From G963662675 sp963662675 (GTDB lineage: Bacteria; Bacteroidota; Bacteroidia; Bacteroidales; Prolixibacteraceae), in NCBI GenBank assembly GCA_963662675.2, contig CAXXHP010000003.1:1-64000 (forward strand): DNA of 64,000 nt, read 5' to 3'. The first letter of the stretch is position 1. Every line of letters starts with the position of its first letter. A model generated the notes under the pieces. It did not search any database, had not been told where the DNA came from, and was given only the letters and a program-made list of their open reading frames with translations. Below, piece by piece: positions 15,944 through 24,454 of this stretch. Position numbers and translations under genes: made by a program.

Positions 15944-17836
15944 ATGGGAATAGGTGATTTTTTAATAAATCTGGAAAAGAAAAACATTAGTTTGCCAAAC
16001 AATGTTTTGGAAATTCTAGGAGGATGTAAGTCTTACAAAACGTATGATACTGTAAAGGAATTGGCAATTGCTGCTGTTGGAGGTGATAATAGCAGTTATG
16101 ACGTGAAATACGATGTGCCGGGGAAAGGTGAAATAACCGAAGCGGTGGTTCATAAAGTTAACAACGGGATTTCAGCAAATTATACCGAAGCTTATATGCG
16201 CCGCCGTGATCCTAACACGATGCTTATTGCAGATGATTTACCTAGCGATAAAGAAAGATTCTCTGATCGGTTTGATTACGAGTTCGACACATTACAGAAA
16301 GAAACAATCGAGTGGCTTCAGGGACAGGAATTGGCAGTCTTCTTCTATTTTGCAGGTTGGGACAATATTGGTTCTGGTGGAATTGCTATTGCACCTGCAA
16401 ATGCCGGATTTTTTGCAATGGGGTTGGCCATGCTACAACGAATTATTCCGATTGATGAACTACCCGAGGGATTTTTGGTAGAATCAACAATTTATGTAGC
16501 TCCTACATTTCGTCATACTCATTTTGATGGTAAACAAATTGTTGTTCATAAACGATCTGAAAATTTGCATGAAATATTTTCATATAACCTATATCCGGGG
16601 CCTAGTGCAAAAAAAGGTCTATATGGAGCTTTGTTGACCAAGGGAGAAAAAGAAGGCTGGATAACCGCTCACTGCTCTACTGTTCAGGTTGTTAGTCCTT
16701 ACGATAACGTCACAACATTTATGCATGAAGGTGCAAGTGGTGGCGGAAAGAGTGAAATGCTTCAAAATATAGTTAGAGAAGTAAATGGACAGGTGTTGAT
16801 TGGTGAAAATACTTTGTCTCACGAAAAAAGGTTAATCAACTTGCCTTTGTTTTGTTCATTCAATTCGGTAACCGACGATATGGCTTTATGTCATCCGTCT
16901 ATTCAAAAGAACAATGGTAAATTAACTGTGCTTGATGCTGAAAATGCTTGGTTTATCAGGGTTGATAGTGTAAACGATTATGGTGATGATCCTTTTCTTG
17001 AGAAACTTACAATAAAGACCAAAGATCCTTTGTTGTTCCTAAACATTAAATCGAATCCAAATTGCACTGCACTTATTTGGGATCATATCGAAGATAGTCC
17101 CGGGAAAACGTGTCCAAACCCTAGGGTAATTGTTCCACGATCTATTGTTCCAAATGTTATAAATGAACCTGCAACTGTTGATATAAGGAGTTTTGGAGTT
17201 CGTACTCCACCATGTACATTAGATAATCCAACCTACGGTATTATAGGAATGTTTCATGTTTTACCACCAGCATTAGCTTGGTTATGGAGATTAGTATCAC
17301 CTCGTGGTTATGGTAATCCAAGTATTGTTGACCAGGGCGGAATGGGAAGTGAAGGAGTTGGTTCTTACTGGCCTTTTGCTACCGGTAAAATGATAGACCA
17401 TGCTAATTTGTTGCTGGATCAAATTATTGACACACCACTAGTGAGATATACGCTGGTTCCGAACCAGCATATTGGAGCTTGGAAAGTTGGTTTCAGACCT
17501 CAGCTGCTTATGCGTGAGTATTTGACCAGAAGAGGAAATGCGAAACTTCGTAGCGACCAATACCAACAGGCACGTTGCTCTGTGTTGGGCTATGAATTGA
17601 ACTACCTTACTATCGAAGGAGCAAAAATACCTTCACGGTTTTTAAAGGTGTATAAACAGAAAGAGGTTGGATTTGATGGTTATGATGCTGGTTCTGAGGT
17701 TCTGATGGATTTCTTTAAAGCAGAATTGCCAAAATATCTTACTCCTGATTTATCTGAAACAGGACGGAGAATTATTGAGGCTTGTTTAGCTGGAGCTACA
17801 GTAGATGATTATATTGATATTATCCCAATGGATTAG
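15944..17836 (+). CDS. DUF4914 family protein with P-loop (PEPCK/HPr-kinase-like)
   Basis: 630-residue cytoplasmic protein with no known reaction. I recognise it as DUF4914 from the shared layout: KVNNGISANYTEAYMRRRDP near residue 70-90, and SYWPFATGK near the C-terminal third. A nucleotide-binding P-loop EGASGGGKSEML lies at about residue 265. This resembles the PEP carboxykinase and HPr kinase loop (GxSGxGK[ST]), and the later acidic segment VTDDMAL recalls their metal site. It is not classical PEPCK: those lack the SG-GGKSE form and the N-terminal half matches neither. A kinase or phosphotransfer role is only inferred. Single gene, with a strong terminator, flanked by repeats. Confidence 0.75.
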   Translation: MGIGDFLINLEKKNISLPNNVLEILGGCKSYKTYDTVKELAIAAVGGDNSSYDVKYDVPGKGEITEAVVHKVNNGISANYTEAYMRRRDPNTMLIADDLPSDKERFSDRFDYEFDTLQKETIEWLQGQELAVFFYFAGWDNIGSGGIAIAPANAGFFAMGLAMLQRIIPIDELPEGFLVESTIYVAPTFRHTHFDGKQIVVHKRSENLHEIFSYNLYPGPSAKKGLYGALLTKGEKEGWITAHCSTVQVVSPYDNVTTFMHEGASGGGKSEMLQNIVREVNGQVLIGENTLSHEKRLINLPLFCSFNSVTDDMALCHPSIQKNNGKLTVLDAENAWFIRVDSVNDYGDDPFLEKLTIKTKDPLLFLNIKSNPNCTALIWDHIEDSPGKTCPNPRVIVPRSIVPNVINEPATVDIRSFGVRTPPCTLDNPTYGIIGMFHVLPPALAWLWRLVSPRGYGNPSIVDQGGMGSEGVGSYWPFATGKMIDHANLLLDQIIDTPLVRYTLVPNQHIGAWKVGFRPQLLMREYLTRRGNAKLRSDQYQQARCSVLGYELNYLTIEGAKIPSRFLKVYKQKEVGFDGYDAGSEVLMDFFKAELPKYLTPDLSETGRRIIEACLAGATVDDYIDIIPMD

Positions 17837-17910
17837 CAGTAGCTATTATAACCTTGAAAAAAACTTCGAATAAAGGTGAAATAATATTTGAGACGTAAAA
17901 CGACTCACTC

Positions 17911-17943
17911 AAAAGCGCAGATCTTGTATCTGCGCTTTTTTTA
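17911..17943 (+). terminator. Terminator of the DUF4914 gene
   Basis: 12-bp perfect stem AAAAGCGCAGAT (17911-17922) and ATCTGCGCTTTT (17928-17939), 5-base loop, then more T. Strong Rho-independent terminator. Confidence 0.9.
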
Positions 17944-18042
17944 TACAAAATGATGCTTGTTTTTAAGTGATATTAAAAGGAGATAATCATAATTTATCAG
18001 TGTTTTGATCCAGAAGCGTTACTGTACCTGATAAATACAAGA

Positions 18043-18174
18043 GGAGCTGTCCAGAAAGTAAAGATACGAGTCATCCTGAACTTGTTTCAGGATCTTAATC
18101 AACAGAAGAACGTCATCTCAAACTTGTTTCGAGATGACGTTTTTTAATGATTTATTTACTTTTTGAACAGCCCC
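18043..18174. repeat. 132-bp MITE with terminal inverted repeats
   Basis: Left end GGAGCTGTCCAGAAAGTAAA (18043-18062) matches the reverse complement of the right end (18155-18174) at 17 of 20 positions. Two internal palindromes are present: ATCCTGAA/TTCAGGAT around 18074-18093, and GTCATCTC/GAGATGAC at 18111-18138. No coding capacity. The GGGGCTGTTC-type end resembles those of insertion sequences, suggesting a non-autonomous derivative. It lies downstream of hydC, between convergent genes. A decayed relative lies at 15333-15428. Confidence 0.75.
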
Positions 18175-18196
18175 ATCGTATTTAAGGAGAGACCAT

Positions 18197-18700
18197 TTAT
18201 GCCGATTGTGCATTTGTGCATCTTTCTTGGTATTCGGCAATAATTTTTGAAACTTGTTGTGCCGATACCCTGCCATAAACTTTTTCGCCAACGAGTACTA
18301 CTGGTGCTAAACCACAGGCGCCAACACAACGAAGGCAGTTTAGCGAAAACTTACCATCAGGTGATGTTTGTCCCACTTCGATGCCTAATTGACGTTTAAA
18401 TTCGGTCAGTACTTTTTCTGCTCCACGCACATAACAGGCCGTACCCATACATATGGAAATAGGATGTTGTCCTTGAGGCAACATGGTGAAGAATGAATAA
18501 AAAGTAACCACGCCATATACTTTAGCTACAGACATGTTTAGTTCCTTGGCGATAACTTCTTGTACTTCTGCAGGTAAATACCCTAGTTTGCTTTGTACCT
18601 GATGAAGAACGTTAATTAATTCAGTTTCCTGATTATTAAATTGTATACAGATTTCCCTGATTAATTCAATGGTTTTTTCTGCGAGTTTTATTTTTGACAT
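18197..18700 (-). CDS. hydC: [FeFe] hydrogenase gamma subunit, NuoE-like [2Fe-2S] protein
   Basis: Third subunit of the NAD-linked [FeFe] hydrogenase. The 167-residue protein has the NuoE helical domain followed by a thioredoxin-like [2Fe-2S] fold; ligands are C-x4-C (CMGTACYVRG) and C-x3-C (CLRCVGACGL, whose outer two Cys fit). In the complex it relays electrons between HydB flavin and HydA. Last gene of the ten-gene operon, 63 bases after hydA. The normal NuoE length and motifs argue against a truncated copy. Confidence 0.9.
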   Translation of the reverse strand: MSKIKLAEKTIELIREICIQFNNQETELINVLHQVQSKLGYLPAEVQEVIAKELNMSVAKVYGVVTFYSFFTMLPQGQHPISICMGTACYVRGAEKVLTEFKRQLGIEVGQTSPDGKFSLNCLRCVGACGLAPVVLVGEKVYGRVSAQQVSKIIAEYQERCTNAQSA

Positions 18701-18763
18701 CTTATCTTTTTTTTAATACTTAAATTCTGATTAATGACTTGTCACTCGTTAATAATACTCGTG

Positions 18764-20515
18764 TTAGCTTCTGTCAAAATATTTTGTATGAAGCAAATGA
18801 TGGGCTTTTTCACTCATTGGTTCACCCAAAAATTCTTCGTACAGCTTAAAAATATGTGGATTTTCGTGTGACTTCCGGAGTTTTTTCCCTTTGTCTTCGG
18901 CATAAATAGCGCGTTGTCGTTTTTTCAGAACTTCCACATCTCCATGATGATAAGGCTGGCCGCCGCCACCAATGCATCCTCCCGGGCATGACATGATTTC
19001 AATGGCATGGAATTCACTATTGCCTGCTTTTATTTCTTCTAATAGTTTTCTGGCATTCCCAAGTCCATGGGCAATGCCAATGTGAATTGGAGTTCCGTCA
19101 AAGTCAATGGTTGCCTTTCGCAAGCCTTCCATCCCACGAAGTTCTTCAAAGTCGAGTCGAGAGAGTGTTTTTCCGGTTTGTATTTCGTATGCCGTACGAA
19201 CAGCGGCTTCAATAACTCCTCCTGTTGTTCCAAAAATTACTCCAGCTCCTGTAGATTCACCGAGTGGTTGGTCAAAATCTTCGTTTGGTAATGATTTGAA
19301 ATCAATATTGGTTAGGTTGATTAATTGTGCCAATTCACGAGTTGTTAATGCGTAATCGACATCGGGATTTCCGTTTACGGCAAACTCATCGCGGCTGCTT
19401 TCGTATTTTTTAGCAACACAGGGCATAATAGAAACGACAACCAGATCTTCTCGTTTTACTTTTATTTTGTCAGCAAAATAAGTTTTTGCAATAGCTCCAA
19501 ACATTTGCTGTGGTGAGCGGGCGGTAGAAGGGATGTCCGTCATGTCGGGGAAATGATGTTCGAAAAATTTCACCCAAGCCGGACAGCAGGAAGTTAATAT
19601 AGGGAGCTTTACGTTTTTATCTCCGCCCAGATGTTTATTTAAACGCCCTAGTAGCTCTGTCCCTTCTTCCATAATTGTGAGGTCGGCAGCAAAGTCGGTG
19701 TCAAAAACGTAATCAAAACCTAATCGGCGAAGTGCCGCAGCCATTTTCCCTGTAACCAATGTGCCGGGCTCCATGCCAAATTCTTCACCTAAAGCAGCAC
19801 GAACAGCAGGAGCTGTTTGCACAATTACTGTTTTTGAAGGATCCGATAACGCACGAATGACTGCCCCTGTTTCATTTACTTCCGTTAAAGCACCGGTAGG
19901 GCAAACAGCCACACATTGGCCACAATATGTACATGCGGAGTGATCGAGGTTCATCTCGAAAGCCGGAGACACAACTGCATGAAATCCTCTATTAATGTTT
20001 GAAAGAACGCCAACCGTCTGTATTTCATTGCACATCATTTCGCAGCGGCGGCACAAAATACATTTGTCCATTTCGCGAATGATGGCAGGGGAGGTGTCTT
20101 CACGATAGTGAGACTGCTCCCCTTTATAGTGGATCTCTCGGATTCCTAAACGATGAGCTAGATCTTGCAAATCGCAGTTCCCCGATTTTGCACATACCAA
20201 ACAATCGGCAGGGTGGTCAGATAAAATGAGTTCAACCAGTGTACGACGAGCATTAATTGCGCGAATTGAGTGCGTGTTAATTTCCATTCCCTCTGCTGTG
20301 TCTGTACAACAAGCTGGTGCAAGATTACGTCTGCCTTTCACTTCAACAACACAAACGCGACAGCCACCTGGCTTGTTTTCAATGTTCATGTCGTGAAGTT
20401 TCATATGGCAAAGTGTGGGAATTTCTATTCCAATGCTTGATGCAGCTTCCAAAATTGTCGTTCCTTTTTTTACGACAATGGATTTATTATCTATTTTTAA
20501 ATTGATCGTTTCCAT
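18764..20515 (-). CDS. hydA: NAD-linked [FeFe] hydrogenase catalytic subunit
   Basis: Makes or consumes H2 at the H-cluster. Domains in order: [2Fe-2S] (Cys36, 52, 55, 69), His-ligated [4Fe-4S] (His101, Cys105, 108, 114), two [4Fe-4S] (Cys152/155/158/162 and Cys195/198/201/205), H-cluster domain and the small-subunit-like tail. H-cluster motifs are canonical: TSCCPAW (Cys310 proton path, Cys311), MPCVAKKYE (Cys366, Glu372) and MSCPGGCIGGGGQP (Cys510, Cys514). At 583 residues it fits group A trimeric enzymes, without an extra C-terminal [2Fe-2S] domain. A good Shine-Dalgarno AGGAGG precedes the ATG. Whether it bifurcates electrons with ferredoxin cannot be decided from sequence. Maturases hydEFG are not in the window. 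Confidence 0.97.
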   Translation of the reverse strand: METINLKIDNKSIVVKKGTTILEAASSIGIEIPTLCHMKLHDMNIENKPGGCRVCVVEVKGRRNLAPACCTDTAEGMEINTHSIRAINARRTLVELILSDHPADCLVCAKSGNCDLQDLAHRLGIREIHYKGEQSHYREDTSPAIIREMDKCILCRRCEMMCNEIQTVGVLSNINRGFHAVVSPAFEMNLDHSACTYCGQCVAVCPTGALTEVNETGAVIRALSDPSKTVIVQTAPAVRAALGEEFGMEPGTLVTGKMAAALRRLGFDYVFDTDFAADLTIMEEGTELLGRLNKHLGGDKNVKLPILTSCCPAWVKFFEHHFPDMTDIPSTARSPQQMFGAIAKTYFADKIKVKREDLVVVSIMPCVAKKYESSRDEFAVNGNPDVDYALTTRELAQLINLTNIDFKSLPNEDFDQPLGESTGAGVIFGTTGGVIEAAVRTAYEIQTGKTLSRLDFEELRGMEGLRKATIDFDGTPIHIGIAHGLGNARKLLEEIKAGNSEFHAIEIMSCPGGCIGGGGQPYHHGDVEVLKKRQRAIYAEDKGKKLRKSHENPHIFKLYEEFLGEPMSEKAHHLLHTKYFDRS

Positions 20516-20530
20516 GAGTTCCTCCTGATT

Positions 20531-22324
20531 TTAAGCTATTTTAATTGCATCAAACTTACACTTGTCATAACACAAACCACATTTTATACAAAGTGACTGA
20601 TCTATGTAGTGAGGGCTGCGTTTTTCTCCAGAAATTGCTCCGACCGGGCAATTTCGAAAACAAAGTGTACAGCCTGTGCATTTCTCGTCATCAATAATAT
20701 ACTTCATCAATGCTTTACATTGCTGTGAGGGACACTTTTTGTCAATCACATGTGCTTCATATTCAGATAGGAAGTTCTCAAGGGTTGACAACACTGGGTT
20801 AGGAGAGGTTTGGCCAAGTCCACATAACGAGGTGTCTTTTATCACCTGACTTAGCAAGCGTAATTTGTTAATATCTTCTTGGTTGCCTTTTCCTTCTGTT
20901 ATTTTCACCAAAATTTCGTGCAGGCGTTTGTTGCCAATTCTGCAAGGTGTACATTTCCCACAGGATTCTTCAAGCATAAATTCCAAATAGAACTTTGCAA
21001 TGGAAACCATGCAGTCGTCTTCATCCATTACAATCATTCCTCCAGATCCCATCATGGATCCTGCAGCAAGAAGGTTGTCATAGTCAATAGGAGTATCTAA
21101 AAAATCCTTTGTCAGGCAGCCACCCGATGGCCCTCCTGTTTGTACGGATTTGAATTTTTTTGCATCTTTTATGCCACCACCAATATCATATATTACTTCA
21201 CGCAGTGTGGTGCCCATTGGAACTTCAATTAAACCAACATTATTGATTTTACCTGCCAATGCAAAGACTTTCGTTCCTTTTGATTTTTCGGTGCCAATGC
21301 TACTGAACCAGCTTGCCCCTTTGTTAATTATTGGAGGAATGTTGGCAAAGGTTTCCACATTGTTCACGTTTGTTGGTTTTTCTAAATAGCCGCACTCTGA
21401 AGGAAATGGAGGCTTAAATGTAGGCTCACCGCGTTTCCCTTCCATGGAATGGATCAGTGCCGTTTCTTCACCACAAACAAAAGCTCCGGCTCCATAGCGG
21501 ATTTCAATTTCGAAATTGAAATCTGAACCCAAGATATTATCCCCTAAAAGGCCATATTCTCTTGCTTGTGCCAAGGCTGTTTTAAGTCGTTGAATTGCCA
21601 ATGGATATTCAGCACGGATATACACAAGACCTCTGTCGGCCCCAATACAATATCCACAAATGGCCATTGCTTCAATTACTGAGTGTGGGTCGCCTTCTAG
21701 AATTGAACGATCCATAAATGCACCAGGATCACCTTCATCAGCATTGCATACTACATATTTCTGATCACATTCAACTTTATGTGTAAGCTCCCATTTTAAT
21801 CCGGTTGAGAAACCGCCACCACCTCGGCCACGTAATCCCGAATCTTTCACAATCTTGATGGTTTCTTTCGGGGAATACTCTTCGAGGCACTTACCAAGGG
21901 CTGAGTACCCTTCATTTCCAATATATTCATCAATATTTTCAGGATTGATAAAACCACAGTTTCGGAGAGCAATACGGACTTGTTTTTTATAGAAGTCCAT
22001 ATTTTTACTTTCACTAATATGCTCTTTAGTTTCCGGATTTTTATAGAGCAACCGTTTTACTTTTCGGCCTTTGATGAGGTGTTCTTCAATGATTTCTCGG
22101 GTGTCTTCAGGTTGTACAGAGACGTAGAACGTATTGTCGGGTTGTATTTTAACGATAGGTCCTTTTTCACAAAATCCAAAGCATCCGGTTTGGATAACTT
22201 GAATTTCATCAATCAGGCTAAGTTCGGTTAATTGAGCGATAAAATTGGATTTTATAAGTTCGCTTTGTGAAGCTTTACAGCCTGTGCCCCCGCAGACTAG
22301 GATGTGGGTATTATATTCAGCCAT
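20531..22324 (-). CDS. hydB: [FeFe] hydrogenase beta subunit, NuoF-like flavoprotein
   Basis: NAD(H)- and FMN-binding subunit. The N-terminal thioredoxin-like [2Fe-2S] part (ligands around CGGTGCKAS and CFGFCEKG, residues 11-52), then the NuoF core with FMN/NAD loops GLRGRGGGGFSTGLKWE and GAGAFVCGEETALI, and a [4Fe-4S] site in ESCGKCTPCRIGNKRLHE. A C-terminal pair of ferredoxin clusters follows: CTGCTLCFRNCP and CIKCGLCYDKC. This three-part build matches HydB of trimeric hydrogenases. It is 15 bases before hydA. Confidence 0.95.
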   Translation of the reverse strand: MAEYNTHILVCGGTGCKASQSELIKSNFIAQLTELSLIDEIQVIQTGCFGFCEKGPIVKIQPDNTFYVSVQPEDTREIIEEHLIKGRKVKRLLYKNPETKEHISESKNMDFYKKQVRIALRNCGFINPENIDEYIGNEGYSALGKCLEEYSPKETIKIVKDSGLRGRGGGGFSTGLKWELTHKVECDQKYVVCNADEGDPGAFMDRSILEGDPHSVIEAMAICGYCIGADRGLVYIRAEYPLAIQRLKTALAQAREYGLLGDNILGSDFNFEIEIRYGAGAFVCGEETALIHSMEGKRGEPTFKPPFPSECGYLEKPTNVNNVETFANIPPIINKGASWFSSIGTEKSKGTKVFALAGKINNVGLIEVPMGTTLREVIYDIGGGIKDAKKFKSVQTGGPSGGCLTKDFLDTPIDYDNLLAAGSMMGSGGMIVMDEDDCMVSIAKFYLEFMLEESCGKCTPCRIGNKRLHEILVKITEGKGNQEDINKLRLLSQVIKDTSLCGLGQTSPNPVLSTLENFLSEYEAHVIDKKCPSQQCKALMKYIIDDEKCTGCTLCFRNCPVGAISGEKRSPHYIDQSLCIKCGLCYDKCKFDAIKIA

Positions 22325-22341
22325 TTTTTAGATCAGGTTAA

Positions 22342-22746
22342 TTATTCTTCAATTGTTTTAAAAGTAATTGGAATGATACCATCAACAATCTGATTTAATT
22401 TGATGTGTTTGTCGATTATTTCCTGAGCTTTTGTTTTATCAACAAAGCCGTAGATTGTTGGTTCTTTCCCGGGAACTATTACTTCAATGGTTGGTTCTGC
22501 ATAGCAATATCCCATACATCCGGTTTGAGTTACAATTGCATCAATTCCTTGATGGTCAAGTTCATCAATTAAGTAATTCATGATGTCTTTCGCTCCAGCT
22601 GCAATTCCACAAGTGGCCATTGAAACTTTTATCTGAATAAGTTTCTCCGGATGATCTCCTTGTGCCCGTAATTTAATTTTAGACTGAACATCTTCTTTCA
22701 ATTTTTTGAGTTCAGCTAACGATTTAATCTTGGTCATATTATTCAT
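22342..22746 (-). CDS. Thioredoxin-like [2Fe-2S] ferredoxin
   Basis: 134-residue protein with a NuoE/HydC-like thioredoxin fold. The ligand Cys residues are at VSMATCGIAAGAKD and QTGCMGYCYAEPTI: C-x(n)-C then C-x3-C, as in this family. It lies 17 bases before hydB and after the ATPase gene, so it is probably an extra electron carrier or assembly partner of the hydrogenase. Start is ATG 22746 or 22737. Precise role unknown. Confidence 0.8.
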   Translation of the reverse strand: MNNMTKIKSLAELKKLKEDVQSKIKLRAQGDHPEKLIQIKVSMATCGIAAGAKDIMNYLIDELDHQGIDAIVTQTGCMGYCYAEPTIEVIVPGKEPTIYGFVDKTKAQEIIDKHIKLNQIVDGIIPITFKTIEE

Positions 22747-22827
22747 TATAGTTTTATGTCTGTTAATTGAATGAATTTTTATTCAAATATCCGATGTTTA
22801 GCTTGAAAAAGCATTTGAGTATTATCA

Positions 22828-23376
22828 TTATTCGCTTATTTGGATTTGTTCCAAATTTTCATGGATCATTTCTATTAAGTATTTTCTTATTTCTGGAGAA
22901 GAGATGGGCATTTCTCCTAGTATTTCTTTTACATCTCTTGAGTCAAAAATGTACTCTCCTTCAGGGGTTTGGTGCTTATACCTGATGTCTGTTTGATTTT
23001 CATTTGTCATCAGGATGAGCACAGTGCCTGCAATGTCTCCCAGTATGGGACGGTCAATGTGACTATACCCAAAGCTAGATTTGATGTGTGTGCCTTTCCC
23101 TTTCTCTGAAATAATCTGAATAGAACCTCCACTTAATTCGGCATTTTGTTTAAAAAGGGGAAGACCCAATCCTACTTTTCGGCTTTTACGTGATGTGTAG
23201 AAGGGATCGTCGACCTTCTTGATTACCTGTTCATCAATGCCTGGTCCATCATCTAGTATGTCAATGAGATATTTGTCTTCACTTGGTTTTTCTGTAATGT
23301 ATATCTCGATTAAACCGGCTTTTGCTCGGATTGAGTTTTGTGCAATATCGAGTATGTGTAGTGCCAGTTCTGTCAT
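22828..23376 (-). CDS. Histidine-kinase-type ATPase domain protein
   Basis: 182-residue protein consisting of a HATPase_c domain without sensor or HisKA domain. N-box LDIAQNSIRA (residue 9-18), G1 DDGPGID, F/G2 region TSRKSRKVGLGLPLFKQNAE. A C-terminal tail of about 60 residues (TDIRYKHQTPEGEYIFDSRDVKEIL) is unlike ordinary kinases. It overlaps the PHP gene stop by 4 bases. Probably a serine/threonine-type kinase or ATP-dependent regulator of the hydrogenase circuit; similar genes occur near [FeFe] hydrogenases in Firmicutes and Thermotogae, by memory. Confidence 0.8.
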   Translation of the reverse strand: MTELALHILDIAQNSIRAKAGLIEIYITEKPSEDKYLIDILDDGPGIDEQVIKKVDDPFYTSRKSRKVGLGLPLFKQNAELSGGSIQIISEKGKGTHIKSSFGYSHIDRPILGDIAGTVLILMTNENQTDIRYKHQTPEGEYIFDSRDVKEILGEMPISSPEIRKYLIEMIHENLEQIQISE

Positions 23377-24116
23377 GATTCAATTTTTACTGATCTTCCG
23401 TTTTTTCTCTGAAAAGCCCATCTTATTTCTTGGAATGTTGGTTTATTCATGTTGAAAACAAAGTGTGCAGATCCAATATCCTGTGGATAATGTGCATCCG
23501 AAGATGTGATGATATTTATGTCTTTCGGGATATCATAAAGTTTCCGGATTTTAGATTCGTCGGCATGAAAGCTGATCTGCAAAGCGTCAATATTCATTTC
23601 TTTAGGAAGAAATCCCAACTGGCTGAATATGCTGTTTATCGGTCGGTCTATATGAGCCGGAATAAAGAGCCCGTTTAGTTGGTGTGTATATTTTTCAATT
23701 AATTCTAGATTTGCATGAAGAGGATTTCCTAAATAGTGGGGAAGTTCATCTAAAATATTATTGTGTTTGTCAACCAGTACCTGGTATCCAAAATAGTCAG
23801 GTTTGTTGGGTTCGTGGGGGAGGTGATCGTTCAGGAATTTCTGAAATTCATTTCGGCTGTAATCATCTTCAAAAAGGCAGAGGGCATGTACTTCTTCACT
23901 GCTGTTGACTTCGCAGCCATTCAAAACAACCAGCCCTGTATCTTCTGCCATTTTTCTAACTATTTCACATTGCAGGGTACTGTTGTGGTCGGTTATTGCA
24001 ATAATATCCAATTTCTTTTTTTTTGCTAACCGAATAATTTGATCAGGGCTCATGTTCAAGTCTGCACATGGGGACAATACGGTATGTATATGTAAATCAG
24101 CCCTGAATTTTTTCAT
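23373..24116 (-). CDS. PHP-domain phosphoesterase
   Basis: 247-residue metal-dependent phosphoesterase of the PHP family. Metal motifs: DLHIHTVLSPCADL (residue 6-20), ITDHNS (41-46), a glycine/aromatic region with NGCEVNSSEE, an AHIDRP motif, and SSDAHYP near the C-terminus. These histidine/aspartate sets match PHP enzymes acting on phosphoesters or nucleotides. The substrate is unknown. It sits between the DRTGG and ATPase genes with 1- and 4-base overlaps, so its product is very probably part of the hydrogenase signalling system. Confidence 0.88.
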   Translation of the reverse strand: MKKFRADLHIHTVLSPCADLNMSPDQIIRLAKKKKLDIIAITDHNSTLQCEIVRKMAEDTGLVVLNGCEVNSSEEVHALCLFEDDYSRNEFQKFLNDHLPHEPNKPDYFGYQVLVDKHNNILDELPHYLGNPLHANLELIEKYTHQLNGLFIPAHIDRPINSIFSQLGFLPKEMNIDALQISFHADESKIRKLYDIPKDINIITSSDAHYPQDIGSAHFVFNMNKPTFQEIRWAFQRKNGRSVKIES

Positions 24117-24454
24117 TAGTCAGTATTCAGAAGTGCATAAAGTTTACCGGCAATATCAAATGTTGAGAGTGTTGTTGATAGGATTGGGATCTGTTCTTCA
24201 TTGCTGTGTAAAATTGTATTTTCATTGGGCTCCAGCCCTTTTACCAGAATAACAGCAGCCATATCTTTTAAAGATGCAATGGCCATTACGTTTTGATGAA
24301 CCTGAAGAGTTATCCAAACATGTCCTTCTTTTGCATTTCCCATTACATCACTTAATAGGTCGGAAACATAAGCACCACACACATCTCCGTCAAGTCCTTT
24401 CTCTCCGGAAATTACTTTCAATTCTAACTTTTCGACAATATCAGAAACCTTCAT
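24116..24454 (-). CDS. DRTGG-domain protein 1
   Basis: 112-residue single-domain protein of the DRTGG type (the regulatory domain seen in phosphotransacetylase and CBS-type proteins). Core: MKVSDIVEKLELKVISGEKGLDGDVCGAYVSDLLSDVMG, a strand-helix start; it ends VHQNVMAIASLKDMAAVILVKG. DRTGG domains are thought to bind nucleotides or small ligands. ATG 24454 is preferred, overlapping the previous stop by 14 bases; longer frames begin inside the hydrogenase-like gene. A second DRTGG gene opens this operon. Confidence 0.75.
   Translation of the reverse strand: MKVSDIVEKLELKVISGEKGLDGDVCGAYVSDLLSDVMGNAKEGHVWITLQVHQNVMAIASLKDMAAVILVKGLEPNENTILHSNEEQIPILSTTLSTFDIAGKLYALLNTD

Noticed and set aside
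15944..17836. PEP carboxykinase assignment
   Set aside because: The P-loop is similar, but the sequence as a whole follows the DUF4914 pattern and the usual PEPCK substrate and metal motifs are missing.
14200..18180. Palindromic repeats as a CRISPR array
   Set aside because: The repeats are not regularly spaced, differ from one another and have no cas genes nearby.
18197..22324. Claim of electron bifurcation by HydABC
   Set aside because: Subunit make-up fits both bifurcating and NAD-only enzymes; the sequence alone cannot separate them.
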